DNA from: Dirofilaria immitis
Taxonomy: Eukaryota > Nematoda > Chromadorea > Rhabditida > Onchocercidae
Length of the DNA: 64,000 bases
Direction of reading: 5' to 3'
Assembly: GCA_024305405.1 (NCBI GenBank)
Contig: JAKNDB010000068.1
Coordinates: 7,059,501-7,123,500, forward strand
The position numbers and the translations under genes were made by a program. Numbering within the stretch: position 1 is the first letter of the stretch; each line of letters starts with the position of its first letter. The notes below the pieces were generated by a model. It did no database searches. It saw nothing but the letters and a program-made list of their open reading frames with translations, and was not told where the DNA came from. Positions 11,042 to 23,084 of the stretch are shown piece after piece.

Positions 11042-13769
11042 CCTCTTGTATCTTCTCTAATTGATCTTAACCTGCAAATGATAACAATAACACGCATATC
11101 AATTAATAAAGTCCTCAACAGGGACGAATTTTATTCTCAAAATTGTGATATACTTGGTATTGGTTATATAAGAATAATATAAAAATCTAGACTATAATCT
11201 GAACCCTACGCAAGAAATCTTACAAATCAAGTAGCACAATACTTCCTACCAATAACCATGTCGACCTGTCAGAATATTTGAAATTCAAACATCTAATCAT
11301 TTCAAATAAATAATTGTCATCCTGCCATGAAATTCCTTCGTATCACAACATGTGTTGCTGAAGTGATCAATTTTGTCTGATGGAGAGTGAAAAGAATATG
11401 CAAGATTAAAAATTACTACTAATAAAAGATAATATGGAGGACGAATGTGTTAAATAAAGATTTTGAAATCTTCGAGAAAATTTCTAGTTTTATTTTCTGA
11501 AGAGTTGGAAGAAAGAGGAGATTATCATCAAAAATGAGAAATTAGCAATACCAATAAAAATTTACTTGTAATAATGCATACAAAATACCAAATGAAATGC
11601 TATGATGACATTGCTAAAAATACGAATAAAAAAGCTAATTGGAGGAATACTTCAAGTTGTTATTGCAAGAGTAATAGTATTAAACAATAACTTTCTCTGC
11701 AGCGGTGTTAAAAGACAAAATTCAATGTATCCAGTACGATATTACAAGAATTTACACGAAAGTTAAGGGAATGATAGTAGAACTTGTAGCTTGAATGTAA
11801 TGATGGGAAGTTAAACTACCCATGAGAAACTATTATATTCAATAAAGCTCCTGATCAGTATGTATGTTTCACTATCTCGTTCAAACCTTTTTTTTATCCT
11901 CAGTTTAAGTTAGGATCATTCTAAACTTTATCCATTTTGAAATGCATCATTATTCTAAAATCTTTTTAACATTACAATCGTAGCACTTGTTGTGGACATT
12001 TCAGGACACGGACATTTCAGGACTGCAAAATTACTTTGAACCATTTGCATCAACTAAGCTCCACTGCCGACAAATCGAGCGCGAGGAATGGATACATAAG
12101 ATGCGCTACATATGACGAAAACAGAATTGAACAATGGATACGGTTTAAAATAATCATATAAATGATTAGGCTGATAAGACTAATTATCAAAGTAATTACT
12201 GCCCTGAAAGTTCCAGATAATTGATTTGCTTCCAAGCTAGTGAGGATAGTTGCCGGGTCTAAGATCTATCAATTTGAAATTTGAAATTTAATTGAATGAT
12301 CTACTAATAGTGAACATGCGGTGTGGATTTTTCAAAATTGTCGAAGGTAAGAAACAATTTTGTGTTGTTTGTTTTTCACTATGCTTGCATTTTTATGCAA
12401 AATTTTGGATCAAAACAGAAAAAACATTTAGTAAAACAAAATTCTTTCCATATGGTCGGCTTTGTTTACATTTTTATTCTCATCATAATCATCACTTTTT
12501 AATGCATAATTTAATGGATAAGCAATTGTTTAAACTCTAATATTGTTCTCTAAAAGAAAATGGGAGATGAGGTAATATTCCAGGATTTGTTATAAGGGAA
12601 GACTAGGTCATTTCAATATCAGATAATGTAGGAAACCAGTTTATACTTTTTTCAATTTATTGAACAACTATAAATTGATATTGGCATCCTTAGAGGACTG
12701 AAGCCGTATGTATTCAACAAGTCCTTCGAAAAGTAACAGTGATTGAAAATGCAAGCATTTACAATTTATTCTTCTATTATATTGAACGAAATATTCGTTC
12801 GCGATTGTTTATCTATTTTTATACGATTGTAAAGAAACCCAAACTATTTTTTCAAATGTCATAACTATATTTGATAAATCGCAAATACAGCATCATTCCC
12901 GGTTTCTGCATCAATTTTAAATAGCTTATCGAAGTGAAGATTCGGTCGTTTTTAGGATCGTTCTTAAAATTAATAAATGAGGAAGAAAAGTACATTAAAT
13001 ACAATGAAAATATTTTTTTACAGATGATGACAATTAATTCACTAGTATAGGTATAGATATTTTGGAGATCTTTCTTGGAGATGATCATTAGATTTGTTGT
13101 ATAGAAATCTTCGAATTTGATCCTGCAGAGGGAAACTATATACTATAAAAATACTATACGAAGAAGTTAAAATTTTATCGCTCTCTTGCTATTGGTATTC
13201 AAACCAAATCTCCCTTATTACTATCACTATTAATGAGGCGTTTCGTAAAACAGTAAAAATAATATAGAAGGGTTGATAAATTTTTGCAAAGTTGAACACC
13301 TTAAAGAGTTTTTCTAAATATTTATCGTAATTGATGCTTCACGAAAGCGAAAAAAAAAGATAACTTCCTGAAAACATGAAAGAACGTTCTGAACAACGTA
13401 TGCATAGATCACTTAGAAAGTATGCTTCCCTTTACTTCGAAGGATAAATAAATGGTAAGAAATGTTCGACTAATAAATATGGCTCTGTAAGCATATACAA
13501 ACTATCTATAGCTTATTTATCCTGTCGCGTTATGAGCGTTTATTCTGTTCTTTCTTCCTCCAAAAAGCCCGAATTGGTATTTCACGGCTCCTTTGTTTTA
13601 GAAGTAATTAGATTTAATTTTTATCGAGAAATGCAGTACTGTCATGAGTGGTGACAACTCTTCTTGGTAGATTTATTTTTGTTCGTTGATCATTCGTTAA
13701 TTTTGAGTGGGCTTGTCTGTGATTAGTTAATTCGATTAATTTTCAGAATTTAATAAAAATATAAACTTC
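11042..13769. other. Gap between rfc-2 and malectin
   Basis: A 2.7 kb AT-rich stretch between two divergent genes. I see only short open frames of poor composition on both strands, and no recognisable domain, RNA gene or repeat. It presumably holds the promoters of both flanking genes. Confidence 0.6.
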
Positions 13770-16364
13770 ATGCAGTGGTTCAGCATATCATTGGTCCATT
13801 TTGTACTAGCAGTAGACAATGTTTTCCTTGGTGACAATATTTATTATGCTGTGAATTGCGGTTGGTATCATTTCTATTTAGATTAAATTTCTTATAATTC
13901 TTGAAAATACTTGCCATTGCATTTAGCAAATTAAATGAGATTAATATTATTAGAATAATCAATTATTAAGTATCCAGCTGAAAGCGGACAAACGCTTTGC
14001 TCCTTGTATCAATTTCTATCTTTTTGCCAATAATAAGTTCTATTCATTATTGGTAGCCAGAGTTTTGAACATATTAACTAAGCTTTTGTTTATGATCCAG
14101 AAGTTGATGTTTTTGAAAATAAATAAGAAATTGAAGGTGATAGAATTCTAAAAACAAGTAATAATCTTGTTCCACAAAAAGGGAAAAAATGGAATTCGTA
14201 TCTAAGAGACGTTTTCATCATCATTTATAATTATTGATTATGATTGTTTTTTTAATAGAGTTCTGTCTGATAATTCTCTCAAACATTGATGAAAAATGTC
14301 ATTCCTTCTGAAGAATTTATGAAGTTTGTACAATTCTTTCTACACATCTGCAAGATTTTCAGTTTGTTCCACTTTATTATCTCATGGTTTAATCATCTAT
14401 TACTTTATTATTGTACTTATATTGCTTGTACATCTATACGCTATACATCTCTACTCTTCAATTTTTTATTGGATAATGAACTTAAACACAGAAAAAAAGT
14501 TAATCTTTTTCTCTTTTAATAGTATTTGATTTAGTAGTAGCATTGTTTTAGCGAGGTCGTTTCAGTATATGAATTTGTTAAGATTTGAAAGTAATAATAC
14601 CAAAATGGATTAATCTTTACATATTTTAGGTGGACTGGCACACACAGATCTTAACGGTATTCATTATGAAGTTGATCCGTTACACATTGGCACTGCATCC
14701 GATTTTGGCAGTAGATTATCTATAATGAAAGTGGATCCACATGATGCTATTCTTTATCAGACTGAGAGGTTAATACATTTAAGAGCGACTAAATAATATT
14801 TAAACAACATGAAATTTTCATTAAACGACTTTCAACTATATATTAATTTTAGTGAGTTAAAGAATATATTTCTTTCTACTTGATTAATAATAGTAATATT
14901 ATCAAACTGATCATTGCGCTTCTGACGCACTCAACAGTCATTAATTTTTACTATTGTTATATGCAATTTATCTTGAAATGCAACATGTAATTTTACTCTC
15001 TTATATACTAGTCTAAAGCTTTTTTAATTGTATAAAATCGGTAGTTGTAAAAATTTATTAACAAATTGCTTATCTGATTGTTAAGCTTGTTTTATAATGT
15101 TGAGAGATTTTCAGATATCACACAAATGATTTAACTTACACCATACCATTACCAAGGGATGATGGGGAATATACCCTGGTCCTCAAGTTCTGTGAAGTTT
15201 ATTTTCAATCTTCACAACAAAAGGTGAAGATGTTTTTACTTTTGATTTATCTAAAAAGATTGCTAAGTAATTAAAAGAAAGAGCTAATCCTATTCACTGT
15301 ATCATTTTTAGGTATTTGATGTCTTACTTAACGACGAAGTAGTTATTGCAGAACTGGATATATTTAAAGAAGCAAAAGGCATTGGAATTGCTTATGATCG
15401 TTTGCTAACATTTCATGTAAATGAATTCTTCAATTCTTTCTTCTGTGTTTTTATTTGAAAATAAACACAATGTTCTATGATTCAGTTTTAAAACAAATAT
15501 TGGACGTAAGTTTAGTACTTCCTGACTTTTGATTATGGATTCTTTTCCGCGTTAGAAATTTAGATTTTTGTAAAAATTAAATTTGCTTCAAATTATTTAT
15601 TTTAATATTGTTGTGGATTTTGAAGTCAAACATTGTGTTTTAAAAATATGAAATTTTTTAAAATGTTTAAAAAAATTTTAAATCGCTCACTGGGACTTTC
15701 CCATGTCCTTCGGATTTTTCCAAATTTAAAAGCTTTTAATATCACATTTTGTAGGTTGAAAATGGTGTTTTGTTATATAAAGGTCTGCGCGATTCATCTG
15801 GTTATATAAAAATCACATTTGCTAAGGTATGCTTTCGTTTCCATTCTTCGTTTTGAAGTTATCACAATTCACAATGGATACTTACAGAATCTTAATGAGA
15901 AGCATCAATTGGAAACCTTAATTCAAATTTACAAAAGTAATGCTATTTTTCAGGGTGCCTTGGATAATCCGAAAATAAATGCATTTTACATTTATCGTGG
16001 TCCCAAAACGGTAACTCATTTGAAATCTGATCCGATTAATTTACTGAAGTTATAAGAAGAAAGTTGAGACTTTCATATCGAATCAAATAGAATTGATTTG
16101 CAAAGTCTGTAGAGCGAAAGTTATTCAACTTTTTAGGATATTCCACTCCTACGAGACATATCATTTGATGAGGAAACAGAAGGAGAGCAGGAGGAGCAGG
16201 AATTGAATGAAGAAGCGAAAGTTAATTTGCGTACTGAGATCAATCGCTTCAAGGACGAACCCTTAGTGGAAGATCCTTATGCGGAACAAGATGCAAGCCA
16301 TATGTTCATACCATTTCTCATAGCCTTTGCTTGTTTTTTTCCCAGTTTTGTTTTGTTTATGTAA
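13770..16364 (+). CDS. MLEC: Malectin, ER lectin for diglucosylated N-glycans
   Basis: Seven exons join in phase without any correction: 13770-13860, 14630-14768, 15115-15223, 15312-15416, 15755-15826, 15954-16010 and 16137-16364. They give 266 residues. The protein starts with a short hydrophobic signal sequence (MQWFSISLVHFVLA). The malectin domain follows: YYAVNCGGLAHTDLNGIHYE, ILYQTERYHTNDLTY, GEYTLVLKFCEVYF, SSQQKVFDVLLNDE and the closing DNPKINAFYIYRG. An acidic linker (DEETEGEQEEQELNEE) and one C-terminal membrane segment (MFIPFLIAFACFFPSFVLFM) complete the type I topology. Malectin binds Glc2Man9GlcNAc2 on new glycoproteins in the ER, with ribophorin I in vertebrates. The mature part and tail match vertebrate malectin in order and length. 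The signal sequence is short, so an upstream start remains possible. Confidence 0.95.
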
Positions 16365-18227
16365 ATTATAATAAAAGTAATTCTTCCCACTAGCCTCTTT
16401 TCTCGATCTCATGAAGTTGTAACTCTCAGAAAGAACTCTTTCAACTTCATTCGCTTCTTATGCCTTTTTTTTTTTCAAGATAATGAGATATTGTTTGTTT
16501 AATTAGGTTTAACTAATTCGTAATGAAAATTCCGTAATTCCATTTCTTCCGTTCTTTGCTTCTCGTTACGAATTTTACGGAAGAGAAATCTCACATAGTT
16601 ATGATTTCGATGTCGTTGGTTACTTAATGCTTTCACATTATTGACACACGTATCCATATTAGTGCACATATCAGTGGATAATTCGGAGAACCTTTTGTTT
16701 TGCCTTATGCCATTCGATGGATCGATATTTATCCTCGCTTGATATGCTTGTTTTATTATGCCATGATTTTTTCATTGACACTTATTATTCGCCTAGCAAT
16801 CTTTAACTATTTACAGTTACCTTCCGTGTGCATTACGGTATTATCTTGTATCGTTAGTAAACCTTAATTTTTGTTCTTTCCGAGTTTTATAACTCTATCA
16901 CGTAAAATCTATTAATATCATGTATTTTAAAATTTTGCGGGAGTAATAGAATTGCTTCATTTTGGTTCTGCGCTTCTGTTATTTCTTGGAATTGTTGCTC
17001 TTATTATGATGCCAAAATATTATCTCAAAAACGGAAATATCTTATTTTTTCCAGTCGAAACGGTGTACTGTGTTCCGAATCATTAATTTATTATTTATTT
17101 TGTGCAGATCTTGTCAATAAAGTCTTAAATAATATCTCATTTATAATTCATTTGTTTTTCTTATACAATTCCCTTTTCCTTACATTATATCGGATAAAGT
17201 TTATTACAGAAATAGTTTAGTCATCCTAGCAGTACGGTAATGGAGTCTGAATGACGAAATATTTTTGTAAATTTTCACCGAATGAAGTTTCTTTTAAAAT
17301 GATATGGAATTGTTAATTGTGTACACCTGTTTACTTATACTGTAAAGTTCTCAATGTATCTTTAAAACCTCATTTATTCATGCAGCGATAGAAGGAAAAC
17401 GAGAGCAAAGTCCATTACCATCTCAGTTTTTTTAATAGCGATCTTACCTATAAATTGTTGTATGTAACATATCAAAAGATTAAGTAGAAGGAACAAAGAA
17501 GATCAGAAGGGAAGAAGAGTCAAAGGCTTTTAAAGGAGTGAATTTCAATCCAACGGGTCAGTTTAACAAGTGTCATTAACTGCATAAGTAACGACAGTGA
17601 GTATTATCACTGATATTCATCGTCAGTGTTCAACGAGCAGTTTCCACAGTCCAACAGCACAAGCAACAGTTTGAAGGAGCGGAGATCGAGTGAGAGTGAG
17701 AGGACAAAAACAATAGCAGTGGTAAAGTGGAAGATCAATGCAGTAATGAAGATTTGCGACATCCTGCTAACAACCAAATGACTGTTGGTATCATTTGTTC
17801 TTTTACCGTGCATTGCTCGTTTAAGACGTACGATTGTTTTAACCTCTTACTTAATCCATATAATTGTTTGATTGGCAAAGTTATCGGTGGTGATGCTCAT
17901 TGTCGTTATTTTTCCTTAACCTTGTTCAATTCACGTCACTGGGTAAACCCAATATTAGACTATAAAATTTAATCCAATTGTTAATCTAACCGAGTCACAA
18001 TAGCAAAAACAATCAACTTCCAGTCAACTTCATGTACCCCTATATTTAAATGCTCTTTGTCTACTGAGAAATTTTTGGTCATTATAGTTTCTCTTTACAA
18101 CGGCCGCTGATTCAAAATGCTTTACCGGATGGGACTAAATAGTAGTAATATCCACACTACTACTAGTTCAAAATATTTCTGATTATATAGTATTAATGAT
18201 TTCGGTTCATTATTAAATCTATTTTAG
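16365..18227. other. Gap between malectin and helicase relic
   Basis: Mostly AT-rich DNA with no gene I can name. At about 17610-17780 a less AT-rich plus-strand frame of some 55 codons is open (it includes NEQFPQSNSTSNSLK and ERRSSESERTK). It has no start, splice context or family, and could be an untranslated leader or a lost exon. Confidence 0.4.
16370..16375 (+). terminator. Candidate polyadenylation signal of malectin
   Basis: A canonical AATAAA starts six bases after the malectin stop codon. The position is very close, but nematode 3' ends can be short. No cleavage evidence is available. Confidence 0.35.
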
Positions 18228-18559
18228 GTTATGGTAAAAGCGCTTACTATCACGTATCGTCATTGTGCATCGAAAAATTAATTGTCATCATATCACTATT
18301 TATTTCTATCATGAATATCCAAGTATGTTTATATCATCAACAAATACAAGAATTATATGTAGAGATTACTGATTTTTGAAAGGAAACGAAAATTCATAAA
18401 GTAATTACAGAAGTAATGATATTGAAACAGCTTATATAAGTTGTGAAATAAACTTGAACAAGCAACAGTTAATCCTCATATCTGATAATTTGTGCTTGCT
18501 TTATATCACTCCTGAATTTGCTCTCTGCACTGGTTCTTTGTTGAAACATATTCATAAAA
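18228..18559 (+). pseudogene. RecQ/WRN-type helicase fragment (motifs I to Ib only)
   Basis: Two exon-like blocks. Block 18228-18322, between a TTTTAG acceptor and a CAA|GTATG donor, reads GYGKSAYYHVSSLC, then LIVIISLFISIMNIQ. This parallels RecQ motif I (GYGKS) and motif Ia (VVISPLISLMxDQ). Block 18411-18559 reads NKQQLILISDNLCLLYITPE, then FALCTGSLLKHIHK. This parallels the WRN stretch around YVTPEY. Nothing resembling DEAH (motif II), QWGHDFR or motifs III-VI follows before the next reading frames, and nothing upstream supplies motif 0. The Pro of motif Ia is lost and the two blocks do not join in phase. I read it as a decayed or truncated helicase copy, although a divergent live gene with missed exons is not excluded. 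Confidence 0.55.
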
Positions 18560-18639
18560 GTAAGCTTAATACTTGTAAAAAAGTTGTATGGCATAAGGCC
18601 CACATCTAATATTTACTTAATTCACAATTAAATTTATAC

Positions 18640-19462
18640 ATGTTTCTTGCCGTAAACAAAGGAATTATAGCTCCATGTTTTGTGAATTTCGTGAAGAATG
18701 GTTTATCCATTTACTTGGATGCTGTTAAAATAAACAGACAACATATTTACGATAAGTATTCGAGAACATGGATCAGGTAATATTTGGAATTTGTGACAGA
18801 AGCTATTGAAAATTCACTGCTCCGGAAAAAACAGCTACTGTGTCCAAAATTATTGCAGAAAAGAATGCAAAAACTAATAAATAAACAATGAGTATATAAA
18901 AGCAGCTGTTGCTGTTTTAGCATTCACGAGTTTTCTTTGCAAAACAGAAAAACTTCATAGATAGGATAATAACATATGTCATAATCTTATAGCGAATGAA
19001 ATTTAAAGTTTGCTTATTATATGAAAAAAGTGTCCTATTATTTAACAAGAGATCTGCGAATTCTTGTTTAAAACTAGTTTTTTTTTTGAAATCTTATGAA
19101 AAAGTTTTTTAAATCATTCCTGTTGTAATATTTCCACACATCGATTTGATCTGTTAACAAACTATCGATGTTATTCAATTTTATCTAATTTGAAGCTACT
19201 TAATTATCATGGAACTGGAAGTAAGACTGATGTCGGAACTTATTTTAAATTAGAGAACTTATATGAACATAAGGAATAGTGTAACACAATTTATTTCCCT
19301 AAATAAATTTTATTGTTGCAGATATTTTGCTCTCACGCTATTACGGAAGCACTTCCAGAAGATGTCATAGATTATAATTGGTTAAAAATTATTTTCACTG
19401 CCCTGGAATATGAATACAATATTGTTGAAGATTCAAAGAAACATCATTCAGCGCTGCTCTAA
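18640..19462 (+). CDS. Unrecognised small two-exon gene
   Basis: Exon 18640-18776 starts at ATG, reads MFLAVNKGIIAPCFVNFVKN and later LDAVKINRQHIYDKYSRTW, and ends at AG|GTAATA. Exon 19322-19462 follows a TTGCAG acceptor and continues RYFALTLLRKHF in phase. As written, a stop follows soon after (about 61 residues in all). One extra T at 19353-19354 keeps the frame open as PEDVIDYNWLKIIFTALEYE to a TAA at 19460-19462, about 92 residues. Since such one-base deficits recur across this window, I prefer the longer reading. No signal peptide or domain is seen. It lies just downstream of the helicase fragment on the same strand and could be part of the same decayed locus. Confidence 0.4.
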
Positions 19463-20904
19463 TCAAAAATTCGACAAACGAATATGCCAGGATGGCACTA
19501 CACTCACTGCATAATACAAAAAGAAAAAAAAGTCAACCCTATTGAAATAATTACTTTATTTAATAAACAAGCCTTATTCTTATACTAGAATCCTACTTTT
19601 GTTTTGCTAATTTCAACTGTTCGATAAATTATGATACAAAAGTCTTTATGTCTCCCTTATGCTATTCTTGCGAAAAGTTTAATGGAATTGAATAACTTGC
19701 ATATCAAAACGGCATTCGACTTATTACAATTATAATATATAATTTAACAGCTAAAGAAGTGATAACGCCATCGATCTATTTTGTTCTTTTGCTTGTCAGT
19801 GTAACCTAGAAGCTCGCATTCAGACATTATGCAATATGTAATGTCGGTCTTTACGATAGTTGCGATGAGCAATAATATTTAACCTTGCACCAGTATTTTG
19901 GAGCTACGGGTTCAATGAACTTTAATATGCTCCATGTGTCTTTCTGGCTAGATTAAGCAGTGTGGAATGTTCCTTTTTTGTTATATTTCCAATACTAATT
20001 TTGTAACTCATTGTCTCGGTATTGGTTTATACAGTAGTTATGAATTTAACCGGAATCGAACTCTAGACCTTTCTATTTAGGTTTGAAATTTTCCTAAATC
20101 ATAATTAGAAATTTTTCTATACAGTTTTACAATGACAATATCAGAAGTACGAAACAGAAAAAAAATTTTATCTAATCAGAAGATACCTGAATACTCAATT
20201 ATTACGTATGACATTAAAATCAATGATGTAGCACTATCTCACACATTAATAGATCACATTATATTAGTATTTTACGTCTGCTGAACACCTGTTATCTTAT
20301 GCAGTTATATTTTTATTATCTTATTGATTTCATTTTCAAAACATTCGATTGAAGAGCAAAAACAGAAAAATACAAAAATAAGATCGGAAGTGGACTTACT
20401 ACTGTATCATCTAAATCGCAGATGATCAGTTGTTTGATCCGCTTCTATAATTAGTTCTCTTTTACTCTTGCTAATTCTCAGACAATCAATTTTTCATCTC
20501 AAAGTCATCGTCTTAAATTTTTGAGTTATTATTTCGTAATTAATTAATTAATATTTCAAAATTCATATATTTTAGATAAACTGCCGGAAAACTTTCTCTT
20601 TACCATGTGTCGATTTTTCGTTTGTTAAGCATAGTGTTAGCTGATCATTCTCTCATTTTTAGAATTGAATGCTTGAGGACTAGATCACAAACAAACAAAC
20701 GTCCGTGCCCGACGTCATCCATCATTTCCTCCTTTGTTTCTTTAAATTCAACAACAGTTTTATTATCTCACTGACAATCATTCTCATCTTCATTACACTT
20801 CCCATCATCCACGTGTTCACCCTCACATCTACTTGCTTATTTTACTTATTTTCATATTTACTACGTAATATCACTTCAGCATTTCAGCATTTCAACAAAA
20901 ATTC
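19463..20904. other. Gap upstream of the methyltransferase
   Basis: AT-rich DNA without recognisable coding sequence. A hydrophobic open frame at 20705-20908 ends just inside the methyltransferase start and is probably leader sequence. Short TAAT tracts occur near 20540. Confidence 0.5.
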
Positions 20905-22947
20905 ATGATACCAAAGACAGCAAATTCAAAGGCAGCCTCGTCTTTCACTATAAATTCTATTTCACAAGAGCAAGAAGAGAAGTCACTTATTCTGACCGAA
21001 ACTTCGCATAATTATACACCGGCGAATGACACAGTTTTGCAACTATGCTCGGCCGCCGAACAAGCCGTTAATGTGAGAAACTTCTCCACTAATTGCAAGT
21101 TTAATCAAAAGAAAACTGAAATTGCCAACTGCTTGAATTTCCTCCGAATTAAAATTCCAAGTAGAACGAAGTAATTCATTCTAGAAAGATTCCGTTACAA
21201 TCATATAAAATATTGAACCCAAAATAGACCTGATCACATTCGCAATTCAATGCTTTTTAAATTTCATTGTTTGCTTATTAAAATATGTTCAGTTCAACGG
21301 GGATGAATACCTTCAAGCATTTTATTCCATGCCAACAAATGATACAGCAATGCATACGATACTCTTTTTTCTTCCTGGAATTCTCTACTGGATTCCAGAA
21401 AAATTCGAACACTGCTCGATCTCGGAGCTGGTATGTTCTCTTCATATGTTTTTCGTTTATGATAATGCGGCATGACAATTGTTAAGCTTTTCTAGTCAAA
21501 AAAAAGGCATAATTTTTCAAAAATGTTAATTATCCGATTTTTCAATAGCATTGAAAAACAATATTGGATAAGGCTCATTAAGTAAGTATACAACTGCGTT
21601 ACTACAGAAATATGCAAGGTATTGATTTGACAAGACCTAAACCTATTTTCCTTCCAAAATCGAACCCGAAATCTACTGAATTTTTTTATTTAGGTCCTAC
21701 TGTTTATGTGCCAATAACATTCCGAAAACATGCCAAGCACATTTATAGCGCAGATTATGCAGAAAGTAGCTGTGATATGCTGAAAAATTGGGCCAAAAAT
21801 AAGTCATCGTTTGAGTGGACCGAAATATGTAAATGGATAGCCTGCATCGAAAACTCAGACGAATCACCAGATGTCATGGAGCAAAGCGCTCGAAGCAGGT
21901 TCAAAGCCGTTTTAAGGGTGAATCTGCATGTTTAGAGTTTTGAAGTTTCCTCTCATTCGTTAGCAATCAGAAAATATATAAATAAGACAAGTAAATTGCG
22001 CTGTTTTTATTTTGAAAGACAACGCAACGGAATCCTATAGGTGTTCGCAGAAACGTAAGAATAGTTTCAGGCTGATGTGCATGCTGAACCAATTATTAAA
22101 TGTGTGCATTACAAATGCTCAGATAACGATGACATCCCCAAACAATTCCATGTTGTTGTATCCATATTTTGTTTAGAATATTCTAGTGAAAATCTGAAAG
22201 ATTATCGCCACGCAGTCCGTAATGCAGTGAACTTAATTGAACCAAATGGATTTTTGGTGAGTTCTAGCCACTTTAAATTATTCGATACGGTTTATCAGCA
22301 TCTAATTTTCCCTTTAAATTTCTCGAAATGTAATATGCCACATTACCGAAATTTTCTTTATTTCGACAAAAAAAGAACGAAATCTATACAGATTTAATCG
22401 AGCGAAACACAGTTGTTTACAATAGCCGAGAATAAAAAAACTTCTTTTGTTCTTTTTTATTTAGTTCTGCCGTGAAATTGCCATTTATTCCTTTTACGTG
22501 GAAGCTTGAATTTTCAGTTTTATTCTTAGAATTTTAAAGTGAGCTATCCAAAACAACCGTTAAACTTCGAGCTGATAATTTAGATACAAGGTGGAGTTCT
22601 ACAAGCAAATGATTACTATTTTGGAAATAAAAGATATAAATGCCATCATTTAACCAGAGAACATGTTATCGAATCTCTAAAGGTTTATTTTGTGAAGTTA
22701 TTAGAAATATTTTATTGCTACTTTATTTTTTTAAATACCATGATCTATTCAATTTAAATACCATACTATTTTTAAGATGCAATAATCCGATTCTTCTGCA
22801 TCCTTAATAAGAAGAATTCTTAATAAAAAAGAAAGAGATATGCTTTAGGAAAATAATATGGCAGTAGAGAAAGATGAGAATTTCAAATGGATTGAATTCG
22901 ACAAAGTATTCCTCTTAGTGGCTAGAAAGAAAGTTAGAAATACATAA
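20905..22947 (+). CDS. NNMT/PNMT/TEMT-family amine N-methyltransferase
   Basis: Six exons: 20905-21072, 21293-21430, 21694-21917, 22071-22256, 22584-22682 and 22849-22947, about 304 residues. The family transfers methyl from S-adenosylmethionine to small amines such as nicotinamide, phenylethanolamine or tryptamine. Visible landmarks are FNGDEYLQAFYS near the domain start, the SAM loop LLDLGAG-PTVY, SADYAESSCDMLKNWAK, VSIFCLEYSSENLKDYRHAV, LIEPNGFL (post-motif loop), YYFGNKRYKCHHLTREHV and the closing VFLLVARKKV. Exon 2 is one base short in the A run 21409-21413; adding it restores EKIRTLLDLGAG and the junction phase. The first 56 residues are a low-complexity extension absent from vertebrate NNMT. 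The substrate cannot be told from sequence. C. elegans has several such genes (the anmt group). Confidence 0.88.
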
Positions 22948-23084
22948 CGATGAACCGGAAATCTATTTGAAACTATTTTATCAACACTTTTTAACTTAGC
23001 AGCAACTATTTATTTTTTTTTTGATGTCGATGTTCTTACTAACAAAGTGTGACACATGAATAAATCATCGATTAAGCTACTGAA

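Noticed and set aside
12292..12540. 82-codon plus-strand frame in the rfc-2/malectin gap
   Set aside because: Dominated by residues encoded by AT-rich codons, with no domain or splice signals.
17727..17972. 81-codon frame upstream of the helicase relic
   Set aside because: No similarity to helicase motif 0 or any family. It cannot be joined in phase to the GYGKS exon.
20705..20908. 67-codon hydrophobic frame upstream of the methyltransferase
   Set aside because: Hydrophobicity follows from T-rich DNA. It has no family, and it overlaps the start of the next gene.
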